Assembly: GCA_021791615.1 (NCBI GenBank)
Contig: JAJYWG010000254.1
Coordinates: 1-64,000 of the forward strand
DNA from: Actinomycetes bacterium
GTDB lineage: Bacteria > Actinomycetota > Acidimicrobiia > Acidimicrobiales > RAAP-2
Length of the DNA: 64,000 nt
Direction: 5' to 3'
The notes under the pieces were generated by a model. That model saw only the letters and a list, made by a program, of their open reading frames with translations. It was not told where the DNA came from and did not search any database. The position numbers and the translations under genes are program-made. This document shows, in pieces, positions 24,746-33,325 of the stretch (the stretch's first letter is position 1; the number at the start of each line of letters is the position of its first letter).

Positions 24746-26371
24746 TCATCCGCCGGCCCGGAGACGATCCCTCAGGACGAACTTCTGGACCTTGCCCGAC
24801 GGCGTCCGGGGCAGCTCGTCGACCACCCGAAGCTCCTCGGGCCACTTCTGCCGGGCCAGCCCGGCCTCTTGGAGATGTGAGCGGATGTCTTCGAGCGCCG
24901 GGGGGCGGGCATCGGCCTGCATCCGGAAGAACGCGCACCCGTGCTCGCCGAGCCGCTCGTCGGGCGCGGCGACGACTGCCACCTCGGCCACGCCGTCCAT
25001 GTGGGCTAGGATCTGCTCGACTTCGGCAGCGCTCACATTTTCACCACCTCGGATGATGATGTCCTTCACCCGGTCGGTGAGCGTGAGGCATCCCTCTTGG
25101 TCGATGATCCCGACGTCCCCGGTCCGGAACCATCCGTCCTTGTCGACAGCGACCGCCGTCAGCTCCGGATCGGTGTAGCCGGCGAAACGATCGGGGCCTC
25201 GGGTGAGGATCTCGCCGGGCTGCCCGACTGCCACGTCGCGCCCGTCTTCGTCGACGGTGCGCACCTCGACATGGGCCAGCGGACGGCCATCGGTATGGAT
25301 CCGTTGGGCAACCGGATCGGCATGGCGGCTCCCGGTCACCGACGGGTGCTCCGTGCACCCGTAGGCTCGGGTGAGAGAGATACCCAACTGGTCGGCGCGT
25401 TCGGCCACGGCATCGGGGATCGGGGAGCCTCCAAGCGAGATCATCGGCATGCGAGCCAAGTGCTCGGGTCCGAAGCCCGGGGCATCGAGAAGACTGGTGA
25501 AGAAGTAGGTCGAGCCGTTGCCGGCCCCGATGTCCTCTTCGATCATGGCGTCGAGCACGGTCTGGGGATCCCAGCCGTCGATCAGGTAGATGGGCCATCC
25601 CACTGCCAGCGGTACCAGCAACCCGGCCAGCATGCCGATGGCGTGGCCGACAGGCGCGCCGGTGAGGGTCGCGCGCTGCCGCTCGTCCTGGTGAGCACCG
25701 AGCTGGCGCACCTCGAAGCCGATCGACCGGTGCGTGTGGATGACGCCTTTGGGGTCGGCAGTCGTGCCCGAGGTGTAGCCCACCAGGGCTGCTCCATCAG
25801 GGTCACCGGCTTCCGGCGATTCGATGGGAGGCCCAGCGGCAACATCCGCGAAACGGTGGTCGCCGACCGGCGCCTCCCCTCCCACCACGATCACGTGCTC
25901 GAGCCCCGGCAGGTCCTGGCGGATCGGTGCGAGGTCGGCGAGGTAGTCACGCTGGCCGAATCGTGCGACTTGGATGAGCGCCCGAGCACTTGACTGGCGC
26001 AAGATGAACCGCACTTCCTTCGGTCCGTAGAAGTGGACGATCGGCACGAGGACGACGCCCAGCATCGCGCACCCGTAGAAGGTCGCCGCAGCTTCCACCC
26101 AGTTCGGGAGCTGGAACGCCACCACGTCGCCGGGCCCGATGCCGAGCCGGCGGAGCCCGCCGGCCAGGCGCCGAGCCATCTGGGTCACGTCGTCCACGGT
26201 TCCCTCGTAAGGATTGGCCGCCGACCAGATGCGGAACCGTCGGCCGGCCGAGGACTCCAGGGCATCCGTCAGGAACTGCCCGAGGGTCCGCTCGTCCCAC
26301 GCTCCCTCGGACCGGTAGCGGCGAGCGAGGTCGCTCGGCACCGGGGACAGCGCCCAATCGCTCGATCTCAT
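24746..26371 (-). CDS. AMP-forming acyl-CoA synthetase (cyclohexanecarboxylate/medium-chain type)
   Basis: Adenylate-forming ligase of 541 residues, ATG at 26371. Motifs: LVGYTSGTTADPKGVIHTHR, TRAYGCTEHPSVTGSRH, WFRTGDVGIIDQEGCLTLTDRVKDI, IIRGGENVSAAEVE and PRTPSGKVQKFVLR with the terminal catalytic Lys. The acyl pocket and the VGWPIYLIDGWDPQTVL block resemble ligases for alicyclic acids, but the substrate is not certain. It lies between the PhyH gene and the ACAD at 26459 on the same strand and the spacing (37 bp and 87 bp) suggests one operon. The leader contains a 19-bp direct repeat. Confidence 0.9.
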   Translation of the reverse strand: MRSSDWALSPVPSDLARRYRSEGAWDERTLGQFLTDALESSAGRRFRIWSAANPYEGTVDDVTQMARRLAGGLRRLGIGPGDVVAFQLPNWVEAAATFYGCAMLGVVLVPIVHFYGPKEVRFILRQSSARALIQVARFGQRDYLADLAPIRQDLPGLEHVIVVGGEAPVGDHRFADVAAGPPIESPEAGDPDGAALVGYTSGTTADPKGVIHTHRSIGFEVRQLGAHQDERQRATLTGAPVGHAIGMLAGLLVPLAVGWPIYLIDGWDPQTVLDAMIEEDIGAGNGSTYFFTSLLDAPGFGPEHLARMPMISLGGSPIPDAVAERADQLGISLTRAYGCTEHPSVTGSRHADPVAQRIHTDGRPLAHVEVRTVDEDGRDVAVGQPGEILTRGPDRFAGYTDPELTAVAVDKDGWFRTGDVGIIDQEGCLTLTDRVKDIIIRGGENVSAAEVEQILAHMDGVAEVAVVAAPDERLGEHGCAFFRMQADARPPALEDIRSHLQEAGLARQKWPEELRVVDELPRTPSGKVQKFVLRDRLRAGG

Positions 26372-26390
26372 CGTCTCGTCGCCACCCTCT

Positions 26391-26433
26391 CTCCTGCCAT
26401 CACGCCTGCGATCACTCCTGCCATCACGCCTGC
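26391..26433. repeat. 19-bp direct repeat upstream of ligase
   Basis: CTCCTGCCATCACGCCTGC occurs at 26391-26409 and again at 26415-26433, a 24-bp period, just upstream of the ligase start. A third partial copy is not clear. It is intergenic. Confidence 0.85.
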
Positions 26434-26458
26434 AATCTCCATCCAAGTCGCAGTGCGT

Positions 26459-27568
26459 TCAGACCGGAGACACGATCATCTGCGCCAGACGGAGCCGTTG
26501 CGAGCCCGACCCCCCGATCAGTACGTCATTTTGCTTGGCACGCTTGAACAGGAAATGGGCAACGTTGGCCCACGTGAAGCCCACGCCTCCGTGCAACTGA
26601 ATGTTGTCCCCGGTGAGCTTGACCGCCGTCTCGGCTGCATAGCCGGCGGCCATGGCGGCAGTGCGCTCCCGATCGGTGGGCGGTGCTCCAGAGTCGGCCA
26701 TCCATGCGGCGTACTGCGCGCCGGCCCGGGCCATCTCCAGCGCGTGGAACATATCCACCAAGCGGTGCCGCACCACCTGGTTGGCCGCCACCGGACGGTC
26801 GAACACGACCCGTTCCTTCGTGTACTCGGTCGCCTCTTCGAGAGCCCGATCGGCGACGCCCACCAGCTCCGACGCCAACCCGATCGAGGCATCGTCGAGG
26901 ACGGTGCGCCAGAGCGGACCCTGATGCCCAGGTGGCCCGAGAGGCACGGCGCGTACGTCGTCGAGCACCACTCGCGCCGCCTTGCGGGTCGGGTCAAGCG
27001 TCGGTACCGGCTGGACGTCGACGTCGCCCGGAAGGTCCACCGCGAACGAACGCAGGCCCTCCTCGCTCCGGGCCACGACGATCATCCAGTCCGCCGTGTG
27101 GCCATCGAGCACCAGCGGCTTGGTACCGCTCACCACCCAGCCGGCACCCTTGCGACGGGCCCGGCTCCGGACCGTCGCCAGCGGATCACCATGTCCGAGC
27201 TCATGGAGCGCCACGGTGCCGCGCTGAACTCCCGCAGCCAGCGAACCGAGCAGCTCGTCGGCCCCAAGGGCTCGTGCCGCGAGCGTCGCCAAGACCGCCG
27301 ACGAGAAGAACGGCCCGGGAAGCGGTACCCGGCCCATCTGCTCGAGCACGATCCCCGTCTCGAGAAGGCCGGCACCGGCCCCGCCGTGCTCGGCAGGCAC
27401 CAGCAGGCCGGTCCATCCCAGCTCGACGATCGTGTGCCACAGCTCCCCGGTGATCCCTTGGGGATCGTCGGCGAGAGCGCCCAGGGTGTCGGCGTCCACC
27501 GCCCGATCGAGGGCCTGGCGTGCCACATCTCGCAGGGCGAGCTGCTCGGCGTCGTAGGTGAAGTCCAC
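26459..27568 (-). CDS. Acyl-CoA dehydrogenase, FadE type with GFTWAN C-terminus (alpha-like subunit)
   Basis: Acyl-CoA dehydrogenase of 369 residues; the GTG at 27568 is chosen because homology starts VDFTYDAEQLALRDVAR and AGGAG lies upstream. Landmarks are LGWTGLLVPAEHGGAGAGL, RPVAANQVVRHRLVDM, and the C-terminal LHGGVGFTWANVAHFLFKRAKQ, equivalent to the GFTWEHD block of the alpha-like class. The glutamate of WEHD is replaced by Ala-Asn. The partner class is encoded divergently at 27822, so they probably form one heteromeric enzyme; the shorter length (369) fits a subunit lacking the usual tail. A dyad site is in the intergenic region. Confidence 0.88.
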   Translation of the reverse strand: MDFTYDAEQLALRDVARQALDRAVDADTLGALADDPQGITGELWHTIVELGWTGLLVPAEHGGAGAGLLETGIVLEQMGRVPLPGPFFSSAVLATLAARALGADELLGSLAAGVQRGTVALHELGHGDPLATVRSRARRKGAGWVVSGTKPLVLDGHTADWMIVVARSEEGLRSFAVDLPGDVDVQPVPTLDPTRKAARVVLDDVRAVPLGPPGHQGPLWRTVLDDASIGLASELVGVADRALEEATEYTKERVVFDRPVAANQVVRHRLVDMFHALEMARAGAQYAAWMADSGAPPTDRERTAAMAAGYAAETAVKLTGDNIQLHGGVGFTWANVAHFLFKRAKQNDVLIGGSGSQRLRLAQMIVSPV

Positions 27569-27775
27569 TTTCTCTCGTCTCTCCTGTCCCCGTCTCGCGC
27601 CCGATCTCGGTCGGCGACCAACGATCAGCGCCGGCACGCCGTTCGCTCGGAATCCGACTGACTCCGAATGAGCGCTCTCCCCACCGTCTGGGCGAGCACC
27701 CTGTTGCACCCTGTTGCGCCCTGTCGTCGGTCACGCACCTCGCGGCGCTCCCCGGCCATGCTCGTCCGATGACCC

Positions 27776-27789
27776 TGACAGCAGTGTCA
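27776..27789. promoter_or_regulatory. Operator-like dyad TGACA-GCAG-TGTCA (site 4)
   Basis: Perfect dyad extended to eight bases per arm (CCCTGACA at 27773, TGTCAGGG ending 27792). It lies in the 253-bp spacer between two divergent ACAD genes and covers the -35 position for a putative leaderless promoter TACCGT (27809-27814) seven bases before the GTG at 27822. Confidence 0.75.
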
Positions 27790-27821
27790 GGGTACACGAC
27801 ATTTGGGCTACCGTGGCCGCC

Positions 27822-29054
27822 GTGGACTTTGCGCTGTCACCAGAGGACGAAGCCTTTCGCGACGAGTTGCGCGCCTGGTTGGACGAGCACCTGCCCCCAT
27901 TCTTGGAGAAGGAGACAGCAGGCGCCTCGGGCGATGCCGGAGACGAAGGCGGCAAGCTCTCGGGGGAGGCGTCACAGCGGCGCCGCGCCGCGTGGCAGCG
28001 TGAGCTGCACTCGGGGCGTTGGGCCGCCATCCACTGGCCGGTCGAGCACGGAGGCCGCGCCGCCACTGCAATGCAGCGCATCATCTCCTCGGAGGTGATG
28101 GCCGAATACCGCACTCCGGGGATGTTCAACACCAACGGCATCTGGCAGATCGGGCCGATGATCATCACCTGGGGTACCGACGAGCAGAAAGCCCGGTGGC
28201 TCCCGAGCATTCTTGAAGCCCGAGAGCACTGGTGCCAGGGATTTTCCGAGCCCGACGCCGGCAATGACTTGGCAAACCTGCGGACGATGGCGATCCGAGA
28301 CGGCGACCACTACGTCGTGAACGGTCAGAAGATCTGGATCTCGACCGCCCACTTGGCCAAGTGGGGGCTTTTCCTGCTCCGCACCGACCCGACGGCCATC
28401 GAGCGCGGCGCAAAGCACGAAGGGATCACCGCGTTCATCATCGACATGGAGACGCCGGGGATCGAATGCCGCCCCATCCGGGACATGGCCGGCGAAGAGA
28501 TGTTCAACGAGGTGTACTTCACCAACGCCCGCATACCGGTCGAGTGCCGCTTGGGTGGTGAAGGCGAAGGCTGGATGGTCGCCATGGGCACTCTCGGTTT
28601 CGAGCGCGTCGGCATCGCAGGTCAGATCTCCATCCTCGGAGCTGACCTACGGGCAATGGTCGAAGCAGCCCGATCGACGAACCCCGACGCGCTCGCTGAC
28701 CCGGTCATCGCCGATCGTCTTGCTCGGGCCTGGACCGAGATCGAGTTGGCGCGTCTCCTCTCACTGCGGGCACTCAGCCGGATCATCAAGGGAGAACGCC
28801 CGTGGCCCGAAGTCCAGTTCGCCAAGCTCCAGTGGTCTTCACTGGCGCAAGAGCTGGCTGAGCTGGCAGTCGATCTGCTCGGGCCAGCCGGGGTCCTGGC
28901 TCGAGGAGGCCCCGACTCGGTCGACCGAGGCAAGTGGACGCGCCTGTACGCCTTTCAGCGCTACAGCACGATCGGCGGTGGCTCGACCGAGGTACAGAAG
29001 AACATCATCGCCGATCGGGCCATCAAGCTCCCCGGCCAGTCCCGTACCTCCTGA
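27822..29054 (+). CDS. Acyl-CoA dehydrogenase, FadE type (beta-like subunit)
   Basis: Acyl-CoA dehydrogenase of 410 residues, GTG at 27822 (27813 possible). Landmarks are CQGFSEPDAGNDLANL, KIWISTAHLAKWGLFLLR, MFNEVYFTNARIPVECRLG and the ending IGGGSTEVQKNIIADRAIKLP. The YEGT glutamate is replaced by Gly. The pairing with the alpha-like gene at 26459-27568 mirrors the pair at 881/2190 and the two halves of the double enzyme at 13098. A thiolase-like gene follows after five bases, so it is the first gene of an operon. FAD-dependent, cytoplasmic; substrate unknown. Confidence 0.9.
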   Translation: MDFALSPEDEAFRDELRAWLDEHLPPFLEKETAGASGDAGDEGGKLSGEASQRRRAAWQRELHSGRWAAIHWPVEHGGRAATAMQRIISSEVMAEYRTPGMFNTNGIWQIGPMIITWGTDEQKARWLPSILEAREHWCQGFSEPDAGNDLANLRTMAIRDGDHYVVNGQKIWISTAHLAKWGLFLLRTDPTAIERGAKHEGITAFIIDMETPGIECRPIRDMAGEEMFNEVYFTNARIPVECRLGGEGEGWMVAMGTLGFERVGIAGQISILGADLRAMVEAARSTNPDALADPVIADRLARAWTEIELARLLSLRALSRIIKGERPWPEVQFAKLQWSSLAQELAELAVDLLGPAGVLARGGPDSVDRGKWTRLYAFQRYSTIGGGSTEVQKNIIADRAIKLPGQSRTS

Positions 29055-29059
29055 GCGGG

Positions 29060-30706
29060 ATGGCCACGGTGAGCCAGATCGTCGACCCCCGCGCCCCCTG
29101 CCTGATCGGCGTAGGCCGGCAGACGTGGCGGGCCGGACCCGGTGGCGGACCCGGTGGCGGACCCGGTGGCGGACCCGGTGGCGGACCCGGTGTGAGCCAA
29201 GAGGCACCCGAACCCTTGGAGATGTGGGATCTCGTTGCCCGGGCGGCGGCTGCGGACGCCGGGACCGGCTCCGACGGCCGCGTCCGCGAGAGGATCGACC
29301 TCATCGACGTGGTGTACTGCCAGTCCTGGGACTACGACGACCCCGCCGGCAGACTTGCCACCCGTATCGGCGCGACTCGAGCGCGCGGCCACTACTCGGG
29401 AATCGGTGGTTCGATCCCCCAGACGCTTCTCTCCGAAGCCGCTGCAGACATCCTCGCCGGCGAGCTGGACCTCGTGCTCGTGGTCGGAGGCGAGGCACTG
29501 GCCACCGTCCGCCAGATCCGCAAAGAGGGTCGGCGGCCCGACTGGTCCCACAAAGCGCCCGAGCGCCGTCCGTTTCCTTTCGACATCCCCTTTCATCCGG
29601 CCGAGATGGCGCACTCGATCTTCGAGGCTTACCTCACGTTCTCCTTGTTCGACAGCGCCCGGCGTGCCCACTTGGGGCGAGCGCTGGACGATCATCAGGC
29701 CTGGCTGGGTCGCCTCATGGCACCTATGACCGTCGCAGCCGCAGCCGATCCGACGCACGCCTGGTTTCCGATCCGTCGTGACGCAGAAGAGCTCAGCACC
29801 CCGACTGCTGCGAACCGCATGGTCGCGTACCCCTATACGAAGCTCATGATGGCGATCATGGACGTGGACATGGCTGCCGCCTTGCTGCTCGCCAGCCACG
29901 AGTGCGCCGACGAGCTCGGGGTGCCCCCTGAGCAACGGGTCTACCTTCGCGGCTGGGGGAATGCCCGGGACCCGGACTACGTCGCAGAGCACAGGGATCT
30001 CTGGCGTTCCCCGGCGATGGCCGTCGCTGCGAGGGCGGCCCTCGCGGGAGCCGGCATTCGCACCGAAGATGTCACGCACTTCGACCTCTATTCGTGCTTT
30101 CCGAGCTCCGTGGCGTTCGGTGCCGACGCCCTCGGTCTCGACCTCGACATGGTGACGGACGGTGCGCGGCCGTTGACGGTGACTGGAGGACTTCCGTACC
30201 ACGGCGGGCCGGGAAGCAACTACATGACCCATTCGATCGCAGCGATGGCCGAGCGGTTGCGCTCGGATGCGGGAGCGTTCGGATTGGTGAGCGGCGTCGG
30301 GATGCACATGACCAAGCACGCGTACGGATTGTGGTCCACTCAGCCAGGACGACTCTCGCCTCCCGATCCCCGGGCCATGGCACAAGACCTGGACCGTGAG
30401 CGCGACCGGACACCGGCCCTCGAGCCCGGGCCTGCCGGCGTTCTGGAGCCGGCAACCGATCCCGAAGGCCGGGTCACGATCACCGTAGAAGCAGACGGGC
30501 CAGCCGCGGTTGCGGCCTACACGGTCCTCCATGACCGGGAGGGCTCAGCGACCTGGGCACCGCTGGTGTGCAACCTGGCCGACGGGACGCGTTGCTACGC
30601 CCGAGCGGACGATCCGGGCATGCTGGCAGCAGCCGAGCGCGAGGAGCTCATCGGACAGACTGTCCACTTGGTGGTACGCGAGGGAGTGAACCACGCCCAG
30701 GCCTGA
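29060..30706 (+). CDS. Thiolase-like protein with C-terminal TLP1-type domain
   Basis: Protein of 548 residues from the ATG at 29060, five bases after the ACAD stop. After a short N-terminus and a (GGPG)n stretch (residues about 26-45) comes the thiolase fold. The nucleophile region reads YSGIGGSIPQTLLSEAAADIL, so the catalytic Cys is absent; the central HFDLYSCFPSSVAFGADALG and TGGLPYHGGPGSNYMTHS motifs match SCP2-thiolase-like proteins. Residues about 475-548 (VTITVEADGPAAVAAYTVLHD and beyond) look like the extra C-terminal barrel of TLP1 proteins. Such proteins may bind CoA or act as carriers rather than thiolases. Operon with the ACAD is supported by spacing. Confidence 0.8.
   Translation: MATVSQIVDPRAPCLIGVGRQTWRAGPGGGPGGGPGGGPGGGPGVSQEAPEPLEMWDLVARAAAADAGTGSDGRVRERIDLIDVVYCQSWDYDDPAGRLATRIGATRARGHYSGIGGSIPQTLLSEAAADILAGELDLVLVVGGEALATVRQIRKEGRRPDWSHKAPERRPFPFDIPFHPAEMAHSIFEAYLTFSLFDSARRAHLGRALDDHQAWLGRLMAPMTVAAAADPTHAWFPIRRDAEELSTPTAANRMVAYPYTKLMMAIMDVDMAAALLLASHECADELGVPPEQRVYLRGWGNARDPDYVAEHRDLWRSPAMAVAARAALAGAGIRTEDVTHFDLYSCFPSSVAFGADALGLDLDMVTDGARPLTVTGGLPYHGGPGSNYMTHSIAAMAERLRSDAGAFGLVSGVGMHMTKHAYGLWSTQPGRLSPPDPRAMAQDLDRERDRTPALEPGPAGVLEPATDPEGRVTITVEADGPAAVAAYTVLHDREGSATWAPLVCNLADGTRCYARADDPGMLAAAEREELIGQTVHLVVREGVNHAQA
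29135..29194 (+). repeat. 12-bp in-frame tandem repeat coding Gly-Pro-Gly-Gly
   Basis: Five copies of GGACCCGGTGGC (last copy changed) lie inside the thiolase-like gene and encode a GPGG-type linker. The number of copies would be expected to vary between strains. Confidence 0.9.
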
Positions 30707-30710
30707 TCTG

Positions 30711-30769
30711 TGCCGGTGCGAGCCGGTGCGAGCCGGTACGAGCAGGTGCGAGCCGGTGCGAGCCGGTGA
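30711..30769. repeat. 10-bp tandem repeat
   Basis: GTGCGAGCCG-type units repeat about five to six times, with single changes to GTACGAGCAG. It starts right after the thiolase-like gene stop and runs into the IS remnant. The 30707-31334 stretch holds this repeat, the remnant and no intact gene. Confidence 0.85.
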
Positions 30770-30770
30770 A

Positions 30771-31100
30771 CCCCGGGGCTCGGGGACATCCGATGTCGCT
30801 GCTGTGCTGGACGTCGAAGTCTACCCCGAAGCTCGCCACGGAGCTCGTGTGCGAGAGCTTCGCCATCACCGACCACATGGTGGCGTGGATCGAACGGCCA
30901 TCACGTGCACCTGTGGAAGTTCGAGCTTGCCAAGCTCGCGAAAAAGACCAGCCTCGACATCACGGCCTGCCACTACCCACCCGGTACGTCGACGTGCAAT
31001 CGAATCGAGCACAAGGTATGGAGCTCCATCTCGCCCGTTGTTACCGGCCTGACTTCCATGGCGACCGGAACTACACCATTGATCGCTCAAACCCTCGGTG
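30771..31100 (+). pseudogene. Decayed ISAzo13-family transposase remnant
   Basis: Two pieces of an ISAzo13-type transposase are recognisable in different frames. The first (30776 onward) reads GHPMSLLCWTSKSTPKLATEL, the family's N-terminal DNA-binding block. The second (from 30905) reads HLWKFELAKLAKKTSLDITACHYPPGTS followed by NRIEHKVWSSISP, the conserved C-terminal block (quoted as landmarks WKFELAKLA, CHYPPGTS and NRIEH). An intact transposase is about 400 residues, so roughly 280 residues between them are gone and the frame has shifted near 30890. No terminal inverted repeats were found. It marks past insertion beside the exporter genes. Confidence 0.72.
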
Positions 31101-31334
31101 AGCCCTTTCTACTGCTCGGGAGTACGCGCCTGCACGGTCCTTGCCAAGGTCTCAGGTTCACGCGCCCGTCCGATCTCGCCGAGGCGGTACGGTCTGGTGC
31201 AAGCTGAAACACGCAGCGTTCCGCCGATCGGTCCGCCGCAGAGCCACCTGACGCATGCCGCACCAGGGCGCGTCTGAGGGGCCGGGAACGCCTCGGAGCA
31301 GGGGCGGCACTACAACGAGGAGCAGGGGCGGTCG

Positions 31335-32309
31335 ATGATCGAGCTGAACGGTCTCGTCAAGCGATACGGTCCGACCCTGGCCGTCGACCACTTGACGTTC
31401 GAGGTCGTCGCCGGCAAGGTGACCGGGTTTCTCGGCCCGAACGGCTCGGGCAAGTCGACCACCATGCGGATGATCATGGGGCTCGACAACCCGGACGCCG
31501 GTTGGGCAACGATCCGAGGTCGGCCGTACCGCGAGCTGGCCTGGCCCCTCCGAGAGGTCGGCGCGCTGCTCGAGGCGAAAGCCATCCACCCCGGCCGGAG
31601 CGCCTTCAACCACCTCCTTTCCCTGGCTCAGACCAATGACATTCCCCGCCGGCGGATCGACGAGGTCATCGATCTTGTCGGCCTCGCCACCGTTGGCCGC
31701 AAGCGGGCCGGTACGTACTCGCTCGGCATGGGCCAGCGTTTGGGGATCGCCGCCGCTCTGCTCGGTGACCCCGGTGTGCTGCTGTTCGACGAACCGGTCA
31801 ATGGCCTCGACCCCGAGGGGATCCGGTGGGTGCGCAACCTTCTCCGGCATCTCGCTGCCGAGGGCCGAACGGTCCTCGTGTCAAGCCACCTCATGAGCGA
31901 GATGGCACTCACGGCCGACCACCTCGTCGTCATCGGGCGAGGTCGCCTGATCGCCGATATGCCGATCACCGATCTCACCTCGCGCGGCTCCAACCACAAC
32001 GTGCTGGTGCGGACGCCGAACACCGGCGAACTGGTCCAGAGGATCCACGATGCCGGGGGTCAGGCCGTGACCGACGCGGACGGCGCGCTTCGGGTCACCG
32101 GGCTGCCGGCCGACGTCATCGGAGAGCTCGCCGCCGCCGGGGGCATCGTCTTGCACGAGCTCACGCCTCGCAGCGCATCCCTCGAAGAAGTGTTCATGGA
32201 GCTGACGGGGACAAGCGTGGAGTTCCACGGGATGGGGATGGAAGCCGCTCCTCGCAACGACCGACCCGACCACGATCCTACGGCTCCGCTGGAGCTCACG
32301 GGACCATGA
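31335..32309 (+). CDS. ABC transporter ATP-binding protein (drug-exporter type)
   Basis: ATPase of 324 residues for a type-2 exporter. Walker A is GPNGSGKST at 34-42, the signature is YSLGMGQRLG, Walker B plus D-loop is VLLFDEPVNGLDP, and the switch His is in SSHLMSEM. After the nucleotide domain (about 220 residues) there is a C-terminal domain as in DrrA-like proteins, with SLEEVFMELTG. The start has GGAGCAGGGGCGG ahead of it, part of a short duplicated leader (31295-31307 and 31319-31331). The stop overlaps the permease ATG by four bases, so the two form an operon. Exported substrate unknown. Confidence 0.92.
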   Translation: MIELNGLVKRYGPTLAVDHLTFEVVAGKVTGFLGPNGSGKSTTMRMIMGLDNPDAGWATIRGRPYRELAWPLREVGALLEAKAIHPGRSAFNHLLSLAQTNDIPRRRIDEVIDLVGLATVGRKRAGTYSLGMGQRLGIAAALLGDPGVLLFDEPVNGLDPEGIRWVRNLLRHLAAEGRTVLVSSHLMSEMALTADHLVVIGRGRLIADMPITDLTSRGSNHNVLVRTPNTGELVQRIHDAGGQAVTDADGALRVTGLPADVIGELAAAGGIVLHELTPRSASLEEVFMELTGTSVEFHGMGMEAAPRNDRPDHDPTAPLELTGP

Positions 32310-33208
32310 GCATCACTGAGAACTCGAGATCCGGTGGCGATGAGCTCCAGCCACGGGTTGGCGAAGCAAGCAGCGGCTCAGATCCAACTCCGTCCGCGCA
32401 CGGAGAGCGTCCGGGCCACTACCGCCTCTCGGGCGTCCTCAAGTCGGAGTGGACGAAGCTCCGGAGCGTGAGATCCACCACCTGGAGCCTGGTGGTCACC
32501 GCGATCCTCGTGATCGGCATCGGCATCCTGGCCACCGCGACCGAAGCGGACCGCTGGTCGCACGAGACCTTGCTCCAGCACCTGACGTTCGACCCGACGA
32601 GCCTCAGTCTGACCGGCCTTCTCCTCGGTCAACTGGCCATCGGCGTCCTCGGCATCCTTGTGATGACCGCCGAGTACGGCAGTGGCACGATCCGCGCCAC
32701 CTTGGCAGCCGTCCCCAACCGGCTCCTCGTGCTCCTCGCCAAGACTGCGGTGTACGCGGTCGTCGCACTGGTCGTGAGCGAGGTCCTTGCGTTCGCCGCC
32801 TTCTTCATCGGTCAGGCAATCCTCGCTGGATCCGCCCCACACGCCGTCCTCAGCCAGGCCGGAGTACTGCGAGCAGTCGCCGGAGGCGGTCTCTACCTTG
32901 CGGTGCTCGGACTGCTGGCCCTCGGCATCGCGACGATCGTCCGGCACACTGCCGGGGCGATCAGCACGTTCGTTGGCGTGCTCTTCATCCTTCCGCTCGT
33001 CGTCGAGGCGCTCCCGTCGTCGATCAGCGACGCGGTCGCCAAGTACCTCCCCGCTGTCATCGGGGTAAGGATGATGACGGTCCACGTGGGCCTACGAGCC
33101 GCTCAGGCGCCAACGTTCGGCCCGTGGGTCGGCTTTGCCATTCTCTGCGGGTACGCCGTCGTCGTCCTCGTCCTCGGCGGTTGGCTGCTCGTGCGACGCG
33201 ACGCATAA
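32306..33208 (+). CDS. ABC transporter permease (ABC-2 type)
   Basis: Membrane protein of 300 residues from an ATG overlapping the ATPase stop (ATGA). The first 50 residues are hydrophilic, followed by LKSEWTKLRSVRSTTWSLV and about six hydrophobic segments: 62-82, 95-125, 145-170, 185-205, 210-235 and 270-292. The KSEW-KLRS motif is the coupling-helix entry common in ABC-2 exporter permeases. It should pair with the upstream ATPase as a homodimeric exporter. No ligand-binding protein is adjacent, as expected for export. Confidence 0.9.
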   Translation: MSITENSRSGGDELQPRVGEASSGSDPTPSAHGERPGHYRLSGVLKSEWTKLRSVRSTTWSLVVTAILVIGIGILATATEADRWSHETLLQHLTFDPTSLSLTGLLLGQLAIGVLGILVMTAEYGSGTIRATLAAVPNRLLVLLAKTAVYAVVALVVSEVLAFAAFFIGQAILAGSAPHAVLSQAGVLRAVAGGGLYLAVLGLLALGIATIVRHTAGAISTFVGVLFILPLVVEALPSSISDAVAKYLPAVIGVRMMTVHVGLRAAQAPTFGPWVGFAILCGYAVVVLVLGGWLLVRRDA

Positions 33209-33271
33209 CCACGCAACCACACGGCCGACCTCGGCATGCTTGGAGGACGGGCCATCGATTAGCTTGACCTG

Positions 33272-33325
33272 ATGCACATCGGACTGGCCGAGGCGGTGCG
33301 CAGCAGAGAGGCGACGGCGCGTTGA
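33272..33325 (+). other. 17-codon open frame overlapping GH35 start
   Basis: ATG at 33272 followed by MHIGLAEAVRSREATAR and TGA at 33323, overlapping the TTG start of the hydrolase. It could be a leader peptide that couples translation of the weak TTG start, or chance. No ribosome-binding site is clear. Confidence 0.25.

Noticed and set aside
30568..31101. A 177-codon open frame over the thiolase end and IS remnant
   Set aside because: It is chance coding that overlaps the real gene end and only its last part matches the transposase head.
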